The notes beneath the pieces are model-generated. The model saw nothing but the letters and a program-made list of their open reading frames with translations. It was not told where the DNA came from and did not search any database. The position numbers and the translations under genes are program-made. Of a DNA stretch of 64,000 bases, positions 18,177 through 26,171 are shown piece after piece (position 1 is the stretch's first letter; every line of letters starts with the position of its first letter). This stretch comes from Streptococcus iniae (GTDB taxonomy: Bacteria > Bacillota > Bacilli > Lactobacillales > Streptococcaceae), in the NCBI RefSeq assembly GCF_030732225.1, contig NZ_CP132230.1, positions 214,001 through 278,000 on the forward strand. The letters are read 5' to 3'.

Positions 18177-18297
18177 GCATGGGTTTTGGAAAAGTAAAGC
18201 GTTTTCTAGATAAACTTATAAGGATTTGTCAAATTTTGCTTTTAACTAAAATACCAAAGTGTGACCGATAGTTGTTTTGCAATCGAAGATGACTTTT

Positions 18298-18315
18298 GTC
18301 ATGGCAAGTCATGAC
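18298..18315 (+). promoter_or_regulatory. Palindromic candidate response-regulator site
   Basis: GTCATG-GCAAGT-CATGAC is a perfect 6-bp inverted repeat and is embedded in a direct repeat of ATGACTTTT (18289 and 18311). It lies 79 bp upstream of the ABC transporter start. DesR-type LuxR regulators bind such dyads, so the response regulator at 21090 is the obvious candidate. Confidence 0.5.
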
Positions 18316-18393
18316 TTTTTGTACTAAAACTAATGTGACATTTGAGCTAAACTAGACCTATCGTATCCCCAAATAATGTAAGAGGTAGAAGTT

Positions 18394-19269
18394 ATGATAA
18401 GTGTTGAAAAAGTGTCAAAAACCATTAAAGGTAAACGAATTTTAGATAATCTAACCTTTTCGGTTAATAAAGGAGAGTGTGTAGCTTTGATTGGGCCAAA
18501 TGGTGCTGGAAAGACAAGCCTATTATCACTTCTTTTAGGTGATTTAAAAACAAGTGAGGGTTCTGTTTTAATTGATCATCACCCACCAAAAGCTACTTGG
18601 TTGAAGGGAAAAATTGCAGTTTTACAACAAGAGAACACCATTCCTAAAAGTGTAAAAGTTAAGGAATTAATCCAATTTTTTAGAGAGATTGCTAAGCGGC
18701 CCTTAACAGAAGAAACCATTGATAGTCTCTTGGGATTTACTGCTGAGCAGAAAAATCAACTGGCTGATAAATTATCTGGTGGGCAACGTCGCTTGCTCTC
18801 ATTTGTTTTAATTCTGATTAACCAAACAGACCTTCTTTTTTTAGATGAGCCGACAGCAGGCATGGATACTTCCACACGAAGACGTTTTTGGGAGATTATT
18901 GCTACTTTGAAAAAAGAAGGTAAGACCATTATCTATACTAGTCATTATATAGAAGAAGTTGAAGATACTGCCGAACGCATCTTGATTTTAAACAAGGGGC
19001 AACTTGTGAAAGACACCACACCTTATGCTTTAGGAAACGCTGAACAAGAAAAAGAATTTGTTCTTCCCAAAAGCTATTTAGAATTAGTGGAAAAATCAAC
19101 TGTCATCAATAGCATAATTGCCAAAAAAGATAGTATACGCTTTAGGACTTACGAGATTGAGGAAGTTTGGGCGTATTTACAGGAAAATGGGGTTTCTATT
19201 TCAGAAATACAAATTCAGAACAAATCACTCTTGGAGACTTTATTTGAGCAAACTAAGGAGGAAGTCTAA
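18394..19269 (+). CDS. ABC transporter ATP-binding protein
   Basis: A 291-residue ABC ATPase: Walker A GPNGAGKTS, signature LSGGQRRLL, Walker B LLFLDEPTAGMD, H-loop YTSHYIEE. The C-terminal 80 residues are an accessory domain common in drug and antimicrobial-peptide exporters. It overlaps the permease gene by one base (TAATG) and forms a four-gene unit with a sensor kinase and response regulator, an arrangement typical of lipid-stress or peptide-responsive exporters. Substrate not identifiable. Confidence 0.9.
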   Translation: MISVEKVSKTIKGKRILDNLTFSVNKGECVALIGPNGAGKTSLLSLLLGDLKTSEGSVLIDHHPPKATWLKGKIAVLQQENTIPKSVKVKELIQFFREIAKRPLTEETIDSLLGFTAEQKNQLADKLSGGQRRLLSFVLILINQTDLLFLDEPTAGMDTSTRRRFWEIIATLKKEGKTIIYTSHYIEEVEDTAERILILNKGQLVKDTTPYALGNAEQEKEFVLPKSYLELVEKSTVINSIIAKKDSIRFRTYEIEEVWAYLQENGVSISEIQIQNKSLLETLFEQTKEEV

Positions 19270-20003
19270 TGGGACCATTACTTAAAATAGAGTGGATTAA
19301 ACTGTGGCGTGAATGGCCAGTTCTTATTATGGGAATAGGGATGCCTGTTGGCTTTTTTGTATTCTATTCAGGAATGACAATGTCACCTAACAAGGAAACA
19401 CAAAATCAATTCATTCAAAATTATATGTTAACCATGACAGCTTTTTCGATGTCAAGTTTTGGCTTTTTCTCATTCCCGGCAATGCTTTTTGAAGATCAAA
19501 AAAATCATTGGATTCACTATTTAAAGCATTCTAATGTGACTATTGGTCACTATTACATTTCCAAGATTTGTCGCGTCTACTTTAGTTTTATCACCTCTAT
19601 TCTGGTGACATTTTTGGTGGCCGCTATTTTTAGAAATGTCCATCTAACATTTGGAAGATGGATAGGCTCAGCAGTCCTACTTTTAGTGTCTGGACTTGTT
19701 TTTCTTGCTTTGGGCTTACTGATTAGCCAGATTCCTTCTCCTCAGCTCATGACTATTGTTGGCAATGTTTCCTTCTTGTTATTAGCTATTATTGGAGGGT
19801 CTTGGATGCCGATAAGCCTCTTTCCAAATTGGGTGCAGACCATCTCTAAATTAACCCCGACCTATCATGTGAATCAGCTGATTACTCAATTTGCCAAATC
19901 AGGGTCACTTAATTGGCAGTCCTTGCTTCTTGTTATTAGCTATGCCATAATAGTGATAACAATAGCCCTCTGGCTAAAACGACAGAAAGAAGAGTTGGCA
20001 TGA
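19269..20003 (+). CDS. ABC-2-type transporter permease
   Basis: A 244-residue ABC-2 membrane subunit with six hydrophobic segments and no ATPase domain. It partners the ATPase encoded just upstream. The stop overlaps the kinase start (ATGA at 20000-20003), so the genes are translationally coupled. Confidence 0.88.
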   Translation: MGPLLKIEWIKLWREWPVLIMGIGMPVGFFVFYSGMTMSPNKETQNQFIQNYMLTMTAFSMSSFGFFSFPAMLFEDQKNHWIHYLKHSNVTIGHYYISKICRVYFSFITSILVTFLVAAIFRNVHLTFGRWIGSAVLLLVSGLVFLALGLLISQIPSPQLMTIVGNVSFLLLAIIGGSWMPISLFPNWVQTISKLTPTYHVNQLITQFAKSGSLNWQSLLLVISYAIIVITIALWLKRQKEELA

Positions 20004-21088
20004 TAACAGGTTGGAAACGAGAGAATCCTCTCTTTTATACTCCCTTATTTTTTATGGCATTCCCCATACTTGGACTCATCTATTTTGATTACCCTATTTG
20101 GACGCTCTCGATAACCTTACTTTTTCTGGCAGCTTATTTATTTTTAGTCCATGAAAAACCATCTCGATTAAGCCATCTTATCTGGTTATATATGCTAGGT
20201 TATATTGCTTACATGACTCTTTTTGTAAATGCTGGCATGATTTGGTTTTTGTTTTACCTCAATTCCTTATTTGTCTATAAATTTAAGGATTCTCTAAACA
20301 GTTTTCGGTTTTGGACTTACCTTGTAACAGAACTTTTGATGATTCTTAGTGTGTTTTTATTGTCAAATGATATTTCATTTCGTGCCATGGTTTTGATTGC
20401 CCCTTTCATTAATAGTTCCATGTTGATTTTTATGACAAATGAACGGCAAAAGGTAGAGGCAAAAGAAGTGCTTCAAGAAAAGAACAAGTCCATCAATTTA
20501 CTGTTAGCTGAAAATGAAAGAAACCGAATTGGTCAAGATTTACACGATACTTTGGGGCATGTCTTTGTGATGATGTCGGTTAAAGCTGAATTGGTTCAAA
20601 CCCTTTTAGAGAGAAAAGACATTGAAAAAGCACAAAAAGAAGTTGCTGATTTGCAAGCTATTTCTCAGACAGCAATGTCAGAAGTGCGTCAAATGGTTAC
20701 TAATCTTAAAGAACATAAAATTAATCAGGAACTGCTTATTATTCAAAACATCATGGAACTAGCAGGAATTGAGCTAACAATTAAAGGGGCTAAAGAGTGT
20801 AATGTGCTTCCAGATCACCTTCAGACTAAAATCAGTATGATTTTAAGAGAACTAACCAATAATCTTCTCAAACATAGTCATGCAGACCAGTGTTTGTTGC
20901 AATTTATAAATGAAAAAGATAGATTTCAGCTGGTCTATCAGGATAATGGCCAAGGATTTTTGGAGCCTTACCATCATGACTTACATAGCATCAAAGACAG
21001 ACTAGTTCTCATTAAAGGTAATTTAAGCATTACCTCCTATAAAAATCCCACTCAAATTGACGTAACCATTCCCTTAAAGGACATCTAA
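20000..21088 (+). CDS. DesK-like sensor histidine kinase
   Basis: A 362-residue kinase. Five or so N-terminal transmembrane segments (residues 12-150) have almost no extracellular loops. Then comes a HisKA_3 dimerisation domain with the phospho-acceptor His in [13 protein letters not shown], and an HATPase domain ([17 protein letters not shown]). Multi-pass sensors of this kind detect membrane state, as in Bacillus DesK. It probably phosphorylates the adjacent LuxR-type regulator. Confidence 0.9.
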   Translation: MITGWKRENPLFYTPLFFMAFPILGLIYFDYPIWTLSITLLFLAAYLFLVHEKPSRLSHLIWLYMLGYIAYMTLFVNAGMIWFLFYLNSLFVYKFKDSLNSFRFWTYLVTELLMILSVFLLSNDISFRAMVLIAPFINSSMLIFMTNERQKVEAKEVLQEKNKSINLLLAENERNRIGQDLHDTLGHVFVMMSVKAELVQTLLERKDIEKAQKEVADLQAISQTAMSEVRQMVTNLKEHKINQELLIIQNIMELAGIELTIKGAKECNVLPDHLQTKISMILRELTNNLLKHSHADQCLLQFINEKDRFQLVYQDNGQGFLEPYHHDLHSIKDRLVLIKGNLSITSYKNPTQIDVTIPLKDI

Positions 21089-21089
21089 A

Positions 21090-21686
21090 ATGAAACTATT
21101 AGTCGCAGAAGACCAATCAATGCTTAGAGATGCTTTATGTCAGCTTTTGTCTTTTCAAGATGAGGTGACCCAGGTATTCTCAGCGGAAAATGGGCAAAAA
21201 GCAATTCAACTCCTTTCAAAAGAAGTTATCGATGTCGCCATTTTAGACATTGAGATGCCAGAGCAATCAGGACTTGATGTGTTAGAATGGATTCGAGAAA
21301 ATCAAGACATTAAAGTCATCATCGTGACAACTTTCAAACGAAAAGGTTATTTTCAACGGGCCTTAAAAGCTCATGTTGATGGGTATGTCTTGAAAGATCG
21401 CTCTATTTCCGAACTCATGAAAACAATCAATTTAGTCTTGGAAGGGCATAAAGAATATTCTCCCGAACTTATTGAAGAAGTGGCTTTTTCTTCCAATCCA
21501 CTAAGTTTAAGAGAGCAAGAGATTCTTAAAGAGGTAGCCACGGGTTCTAGCAACCAAGAAATAGCAGAAACCCTTTTTCTATCTCATGGAACAGTGAGAA
21601 ACTACATGTCCTCAATTCTGATTAAATTATCAGCTAGCAATCGAACGGATGCCGTCAGAATAGCACGTGACCAAGGGTGGTTATAA
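21090..21686 (+). CDS. LuxR/NarL-family response regulator
   Basis: A 198-residue regulator. The receiver domain has the acidic pocket (AEDQ), phospho-acceptor Asp in [13 protein letters not shown] and Lys in YVLKDRS. The C-terminal LuxR helix-turn-helix is [38 protein letters not shown]. It starts one base after the kinase stop. A likely target is the palindrome at 18298. Confidence 0.93.
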   Translation: MKLLVAEDQSMLRDALCQLLSFQDEVTQVFSAENGQKAIQLLSKEVIDVAILDIEMPEQSGLDVLEWIRENQDIKVIIVTTFKRKGYFQRALKAHVDGYVLKDRSISELMKTINLVLEGHKEYSPELIEEVAFSSNPLSLREQEILKEVATGSSNQEIAETLFLSHGTVRNYMSSILIKLSASNRTDAVRIARDQGWL

Positions 21687-21733
21687 TTAATTCTTAAATT
21701 TCTTAGCCCTTCTAAAGCCATTATTAGATTCAA

Positions 21734-21757
21734 AAGTCTTCTATAAGGCTTTTTTTG
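21734..21757 (+). terminator. Terminator after the two-component operon
   Basis: AAGTCTT-CTAT-AAGGCTT stem followed by a T-run, 47 bp after the response regulator stop. Confidence 0.7.
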
Positions 21758-21984
21758 TTATATAATGTTTAGGCTTGGAAAACTTGCCTCCAAGGGAAAG
21801 GTTTACCTGCTGGTTAGACTGCTATTAGGAATTGTTAGCAGCAAGGTCTTGTTTTTTGTTTTAACTGGAGTGAAAAATAAACTGATCATTTCAAGTCTCA
21901 AAAAGCTATTTTATCATCTTTTAGGACATTTAGGCAGTTTTTTTTGAAGCTAATGTCAGTCTTTAAGAATGATTCTAAAGAATC

Positions 21985-22015
21985 TTGACCTTGCCCTTAA
22001 GGACAGGTTTACAAT
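21985..22015 (+). promoter_or_regulatory. MerR-type promoter of merR, 19-bp spacer
   Basis: -35 TTGACC (21985-21990) and -10 TACAAT (22010-22015) are separated by 19 bp, with an imperfect dyad CCTTGCCCTTAAGGACAGG (21989-22007) filling the spacer. Overlong spacers with a central dyad are the hallmark of MerR-activated promoters. The hexamers are identical to those of the cut operon promoter at 23372. Confidence 0.8.
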
Positions 22016-22175
22016 AGAAATTATCAGAAACTGTTCTATAAAAATAACCTTGACTATGAAAGAATAGTTTATTAAAATAGTTTGAAAAAATCGAGATGAG
22101 AAAGCTTTTACTGAATGAAGTCATTGTAAAAAAATGTGAACTGCAAAAATAAAAACGAGAAGGTAGAGGAAAAAG

Positions 22176-23051
22176 ATGGTAGAAGACAGCTTATTTTCTA
22201 TAGGACGAGCGGCAAACATGAGTGGTGTATCTGCAAAAACACTGCGTTATTATGAAAGTTTAGGACTGATTCATCCTAAATATGTTTCTAAAGAAAATGG
22301 TTATCGTTTTTACGATAAAGAAACCTTATTATTGATACCAATTATTAAATATTATCAGCAAGTTGGTTTAAATTTAAAAAGGATTAAGGAATTGATTTCC
22401 TTAACAGGCTGTTCCAATCATTATAAGTATTTGAAAAAACGCAAATCAGAAATTCAAGCAGAAAGAGAAAGGTTACTCATTTCCTTGGCTTCAATTGATG
22501 ATTGGATTCAACTCATTATTGAAGGGGAAATGTGTTTGCAAAATGATCTGCATTCAGAAGCAATGGCTGTCAGTCACATTGTTAGTGTCAAGTATTATGC
22601 AGAAGAATCCAGTTACTGTTCAATTGAGCAGCCTTATTATTACAGTTATAAGGAGTCTATCATTAATCTTGATTGGATTAAATATTTAGAAGACAATCAG
22701 TTGGAAGTTTCTGGGCCAGTTATCTTAAAATATGATTCACACGAGCAAAAAGTCAAGGGGCAGACGGAAAAAGCAACTATTTTACAGCATTGTTTTCCAG
22801 AGTCCTCTGATTTTTCAAATTTTGGTGGCTTCATGGCCTTGTCTTGCTATCACATTGGGGCCTTGGATTCTGTTAATGAGACTTATCAAAAAATCAGAGA
22901 TTACGCTGCTGCCCACAATTACACTTTAAAAGAAGAATGTTTTGAACGTCATGTTATTGATTACTGGGTGACCCAAAATCTGGATGAGTTTGTTACAGAA
23001 ATCATCATTCCCATTGTTACAAAAGATGAGATAACAAGAAGTGATTGGTGA
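22176..23051 (+). CDS. MerR-family regulator of the choline microcompartment operon
   Basis: A 291-residue MerR protein. The winged HTH covers residues 7-75 (FSIGRAANMSGVSAKTLRYYESLGLI, NGYRFYDKETL), a coiled-coil dimerisation helix follows (residues 80-115), and the C-terminal 170 residues resemble a GyrI/BmrR-like effector-binding domain. Start ATG follows AGGTAGAGGAAAAAG. The effector is probably choline or a product, by position. Two promoters with 19-bp spacers, one for merR itself and one for the operon, suggest positive autoregulation plus activation. Confidence 0.85.
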   Translation: MVEDSLFSIGRAANMSGVSAKTLRYYESLGLIHPKYVSKENGYRFYDKETLLLIPIIKYYQQVGLNLKRIKELISLTGCSNHYKYLKKRKSEIQAERERLLISLASIDDWIQLIIEGEMCLQNDLHSEAMAVSHIVSVKYYAEESSYCSIEQPYYYSYKESIINLDWIKYLEDNQLEVSGPVILKYDSHEQKVKGQTEKATILQHCFPESSDFSNFGGFMALSCYHIGALDSVNETYQKIRDYAAAHNYTLKEECFERHVIDYWVTQNLDEFVTEIIIPIVTKDEITRSDW

Positions 23052-23096
23052 TGTTCTGTGTAGAAGAAGCCATATCTATCTCAAGCACAAGGTGTA

Positions 23097-23120
23097 AGAG
23101 TCCTTTATAGGGCTTTTTTT
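23097..23120 (+). terminator. Terminator of merR
   Basis: AGTCC-TTTATA-GGGCT stem followed by a run of T residues, 46 bp after the merR stop. Confidence 0.7.
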
Positions 23121-23371
23121 GATGTTTTTTTTAACTTGAAGTGCTCTGACGGTATTTCCTTTTGGACTTGTCAAACATTTCTCTAAGAGTAAGGTTATAA
23201 GCCAATAAAAGCTTACCTTGGAAGGTCAATAGCTTGAACAGTGCTTGGTTTTGTTAGAAATTGTAGTTGCTAATGCTGAGCATGACAAGCTAGTATTCCC
23301 TTATTTATAAGGCTTTTACAAAAAAAGTTTTTTTGCTTGCCTTCACTGTTACATTTTTTACCTATCTCATA

Positions 23372-23402
23372 TTGACCTTCCAGTTATGGAAGGGCTTACA
23401 AT
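23372..23402 (+). promoter_or_regulatory. MerR-type promoter of the cut operon, 19-bp spacer
   Basis: -35 TTGACC (23372-23377), 19-bp spacer, -10 TACAAT (23397-23402). A perfect dyad CCTTCC-AGTTAT-GGAAGG (23376-23393) occupies the spacer, as in SoxR/BmrR-type promoters where the activator twists the DNA to realign the two boxes. Confidence 0.85.
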
Positions 23403-23487
23403 TGACTGAGATAGACTTTTAATAAGTAGTACTGAAGAAAAAGTCCTAAAAGTGTTTTAGTTAAAAAAATATATTGGAGGTAGTCTT

Positions 23488-23763
23488 ATGAATTCCGAAG
23501 CATTAGGAATGATTGAAACAAAAGGATTGGTTAGCTCAATTGAGGCAGCAGATGCCATGGTAAAAGCTGCAAATGTGACTTTGATTGGCAAAGAGTTAGT
23601 TGGTGGAGGGCTTGTTACAGTTCTTGTCCGAGGGGATGTCGGTGCTGTTAAAGCAGCCACAGATGCAGGTGCCGCTGCGGCACAACGGATTGGAGAATTG
23701 GTTTCAGTTCATGTTATTCCACGTCCACATGGTGAAGTGGAAATGATTTTACCGACTAAATAA
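23488..23763 (+). CDS. BMC hexameric shell protein
   Basis: A 91-residue single-domain BMC-H protein (PduA/EutM type): [27 protein letters not shown], then the pore-proximal [27 protein letters not shown] and the edge motif HVIPRPH. Hexamers tile the facets of the compartment, and the central pore passes small polar molecules. It is the first gene of the operon, behind GGAGGTAG. It is closely related to the three tandem copies at 37585-38471. Confidence 0.95.
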   Translation: MNSEALGMIETKGLVSSIEAADAMVKAANVTLIGKELVGGGLVTVLVRGDVGAVKAATDAGAAAAQRIGELVSVHVIPRPHGEVEMILPTK

Positions 23764-23771
23764 CGTTATAA

Positions 23772-23791
23772 GAAGAAGGAGTCACTTCTTC
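23772..23791 (+). other. Intercistronic hairpin
   Basis: GAAGAAG-GAGTCA-CTTCTTC, perfect 7-bp arms, directly after the first shell gene. There is no T-run, so mRNA processing or stability is more likely than termination. Confidence 0.5.
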
Positions 23792-23817
23792 ACTATCTTA
23801 GAAAAAGAGGTATAGCA

Positions 23818-24099
23818 ATGGGTTTACTACCAGCACGCACAGCTGTTCTAAATTACATGAACACTGTTTCTGAAGCCGATGTACATCAAGTGATGGCTGC
23901 CCTAAAGCCACAATATGGTCAGGAAAAACAATTTAAAGAGCCCTTGTTCTTAGAACACTTAATGTCCTTGGAATGCAATGGTTATCTAGAGCAAGCGGGT
24001 TATGATTTGGATGATAAGGATGATCTACGAATTTTATTTAGAATCACTGATGATGGCCGTTTAGCCGTACAAAAATATATTTCAAAAACATTTCAATAA
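23818..24099 (+). CDS. Small unknown protein, winged-helix-like, in the cut operon
   Basis: A 93-residue protein of unknown function between shell genes, with an AAAAAGAGG RBS. No family is recognised with confidence. The layout (TVSEADVHQVMAALKPQYG, then LFLEHLMSLECNGYLEQAGYDL, then an acidic turn and LFRITDDGRLAVQKYI) resembles a small winged helix with a YxITxxG wing-like strand. It could be a DNA- or protein-binding adaptor of the compartment. The position within the shell cluster suggests a structural or assembly role. Confidence 0.7.
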   Translation: MGLLPARTAVLNYMNTVSEADVHQVMAALKPQYGQEKQFKEPLFLEHLMSLECNGYLEQAGYDLDDKDDLRILFRITDDGRLAVQKYISKTFQ

Positions 24100-24117
24100 T
24101 AAAAGGAGTAAAGTGAT

Positions 24118-24417
24118 ATGAGATATCATGGAGGACAAGCTTTAGGACTTGTTGAGACTGTTGGTCTAGTCCCGGCTTTAGAAGCTTGTGACAAAATGTT
24201 AAAAGCCAGCAATGTTAAACTGGTCTCTTACGAAAATGTCGGATCAACCTTAGTGACAATTATGGTTGTTGGAGATGTTGCTGCTGTTGAAGCTTCTGTT
24301 GAAGCAGGGGCACAAGCAGCAGCTGCAATAGGAAAATTAACCTCTCATAATGTGATGCCAAGACCCATTCCCTCTGTTGGGGATATTGTTTCCGTGCATG
24401 ATATTGATAATGAATAA
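24118..24417 (+). CDS. BMC hexameric shell protein
   Basis: A 99-residue BMC-H protein, divergent from the first: GQALGLVETVGLVPALEACDKMLKASNVKLVSYENVGSTLVTIMVVGDVAAVEASVEAG, ending with the short tail VGDIVSVHDIDNE. The pore loop (YENVGSTLV) differs from the [10 protein letters not shown] type, so its pore chemistry is probably different. AAAGGAG RBS, 18 bp after the previous gene. Confidence 0.93.
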   Translation: MRYHGGQALGLVETVGLVPALEACDKMLKASNVKLVSYENVGSTLVTIMVVGDVAAVEASVEAGAQAAAAIGKLTSHNVMPRPIPSVGDIVSVHDIDNE

Positions 24418-24428
24418 AGGAGAATACC

Positions 24429-24746
24429 GTGGAAAGATATCAAGCAATTGGTGCCATTGAAACATTTGGATTGGTCTATATCCTAGAAGCAGCAGATGCA
24501 ATGGTAAAAGCTTCAGAAGTTGATGTTATTGGTTATGAGAATACCGCTTCAGGTTATATTTCTGTGATTGTTCAAGGAGAAACAGAAGCTTGTAAAACGG
24601 CTGTTGCAGCAGGTGTTAAAGCTGTTGAAAAAATGGGAACAGAAGTTTACAGCCATGTAGTTATTCCTGGCCCCCATGAAGACTTAAGAAAAATTATTGA
24701 CCGTTATTCATTATCCTTACTTTTACCAGAAGAGAGTCAAGAATAA
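24429..24746 (+). CDS. BMC hexameric shell protein
   Basis: A 105-residue BMC-H protein with GTG start (24429) behind AAAGGAGAA. The fold is shown by [54 protein letters not shown] and HVVIPGPHEDL. It has a C-terminal tail of about 15 residues. The pore loop YENTASGY is different again from the other shell proteins. Confidence 0.93.
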   Translation: MERYQAIGAIETFGLVYILEAADAMVKASEVDVIGYENTASGYISVIVQGETEACKTAVAAGVKAVEKMGTEVYSHVVIPGPHEDLRKIIDRYSLSLLLPEESQE

Positions 24747-24761
24747 GAAAGTGTAGTTTAG

Positions 24762-26117
24762 ATGAGATATATTGACAAAGATTTAGATTCCATTCAAGAA
24801 ACCAGAAATCTCCTCCTCAATGCGAAATCTTCTTTTCTTCAATTGCAAAGCCTTAATCAAAGTGATTTAGATACTTATAGTAAAAGCTTCATTAGCCAAT
24901 TGAGCAGTCAGGCTGACGCTTTGATCCATGCTTTTACAATTGGGAATGATTATGGTGTTGAAAAGGACGAAGGTTTTCTTTGTCATACCTTTCTTCAACG
25001 TTTTAGTGACACCTTCCAAAACGAAAGCTATGTTGGTATTGTAGCTGGGGATGCAGATGACAAAGTGATTGAAATCGGTGTTCCATTAGGTGTGGTGGCG
25101 GTTTTGTTGCCAAGTCATCCAAGTTTTAGCCTAGTTGTGAATTTGATTTTAATAGCGATAAAATCAGGAAACGCCATGATTTTGGTAGCTAATAAACAGT
25201 CAAAACTTGCAACTTTAACAGGTATTAAAGAGCTTATTGCGCTAAACGATGAAAGCGGTTACTTAAATGGTGCTATAAGTTTGGCAGAAATTGTTAGTGA
25301 CGCTGGGATTTCTGAACTTTTAGCTAGTGATAAATTAGACTTACTTGTCAATATTGGATGTCCAGAATACATTTCTAAAGAGTTTAAGAGCAATACCCCT
25401 TGTATCTTTGGAGGCGAATCTTCTGGGCCAGTCTTTATTGAAAGAAGTGCAGATATTGAGCAAGCTGTTAGGGATGTTATTTACTCCAGAAGTTTTCACA
25501 ATGGGATTTTACCAGGAGCAGAACAGTTTCTTGTGACGGAAAATATTATCGCGCAGCCACTAAAAGCTAGCCTTACAGCTAATGGTGCTTACCTCCTCAC
25601 AACAGATGAAAGGCGCAAGCTGATTACTTTTTTAAAAGTATCAGAAAAAAACATTAGCAATAATTACATGGGCAAGTCAGCTAAATGGATTGCCAAGATG
25701 GCTGGTATTTCAGTGCCAGAAAGCACAAAAGTGTTGGTTTGTGTTCAAGATTATTTGACAGAAGAAGACTATTTTAGTCAAAAATTACTGTGTCCGATTA
25801 TTGTGGTTTATTTGGAACCAGATTGGACCTTGGCTTGTAGCAAGTGTATGTCTTTATTGTCAGAACTTAGAATGGGGCACACCTTGACCATTCACTCCAC
25901 TAACTGGCAGGTGATTCGAGAATTTGCCATGGTCAAGGCAGTTGGCCGTATTGTTGTTAATGCTCCAACGTCTTGCGCGGCAACAGGACTGACGTCAAGT
26001 TTTCCACCGTCTTTAATTTTAGGAGGGATTACGACAGGACGTGGTTATAGTTCAGAAAATATGACTCCCAAACATTGGACTTACACTAGGCGAGTTGGTT
26101 TCAAACTAGAGAAATAA
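24762..26117 (+). CDS. Aldehyde dehydrogenase-like protein lacking the catalytic cysteine
   Basis: A 451-residue homologue of CoA-acylating aldehyde dehydrogenases (EutE/PduP/CutF). It aligns with the paralogue at 35202 from IDKDLDSIQETR onward. Where the active paralogue has NGTICASEQ with C251, this protein has NGILPGAEQ with P251 at the same residue number. The central Rossmann segment GVPLGVVAVLLPSHPSFSLV is also altered. It lacks the 70-residue C-terminal extension of its paralogue. Acylating activity is therefore unlikely; a scaffold, regulatory or cofactor-retention role is possible. The frame is intact, which argues against simple decay. Confidence 0.85.
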   Translation: MRYIDKDLDSIQETRNLLLNAKSSFLQLQSLNQSDLDTYSKSFISQLSSQADALIHAFTIGNDYGVEKDEGFLCHTFLQRFSDTFQNESYVGIVAGDADDKVIEIGVPLGVVAVLLPSHPSFSLVVNLILIAIKSGNAMILVANKQSKLATLTGIKELIALNDESGYLNGAISLAEIVSDAGISELLASDKLDLLVNIGCPEYISKEFKSNTPCIFGGESSGPVFIERSADIEQAVRDVIYSRSFHNGILPGAEQFLVTENIIAQPLKASLTANGAYLLTTDERRKLITFLKVSEKNISNNYMGKSAKWIAKMAGISVPESTKVLVCVQDYLTEEDYFSQKLLCPIIVVYLEPDWTLACSKCMSLLSELRMGHTLTIHSTNWQVIREFAMVKAVGRIVVNAPTSCAATGLTSSFPPSLILGGITTGRGYSSENMTPKHWTYTRRVGFKLEK

Positions 26118-26129
26118 TGATAGAAATGA

Positions 26130-26149
26130 GAAGTCGCTTAGGCGATTTC
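26130..26149 (+). other. Hairpin upstream of cutC
   Basis: GAAGTCGC-TTAG-GCGATTTC (one G-U pair) in the 54-bp gap before cutC, with no T-run. It probably stabilises the 5' end of a processed cutC mRNA (inference). Confidence 0.5.
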
Positions 26150-26171
26150 TAAATGAGAGGAAATATCACAA

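Larger units (their letters stand above)
21687..22175. other. Leader/intergenic region upstream of the merR regulator
   Basis: No convincing gene. It holds a terminator (21734-21757), a TATAAT at 21763, several hairpins (CTTGGA/TCCAAG near 21774-21795 and CTGCTA/TAGCAG near 21818-21841), the MerR-type promoter at 21985-22015, then a roughly 150-nt untranslated leader. A 60-codon open frame at 21765 has no RBS and is not called. Confidence 0.6.
23052..23487. other. Control region of the choline microcompartment operon
   Basis: No gene is seen. It contains a terminator (23097-23120), a further CTTATTTATAAG hairpin near 23299, the MerR-type promoter (23372-23402) and an approximately 80-nt leader ending in GGAGGTAG. 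Short similarities to the merR leader (TTAGAAATTGT and TTAGGAATTGT; CTTGGAA boxes) are visible. Confidence 0.65.

Noticed and set aside
21765..21947. 60-codon frame in the merR leader as a small gene
   Set aside because: No RBS, and it overlaps hairpins directly after a terminator; the composition looks like structured non-coding DNA.
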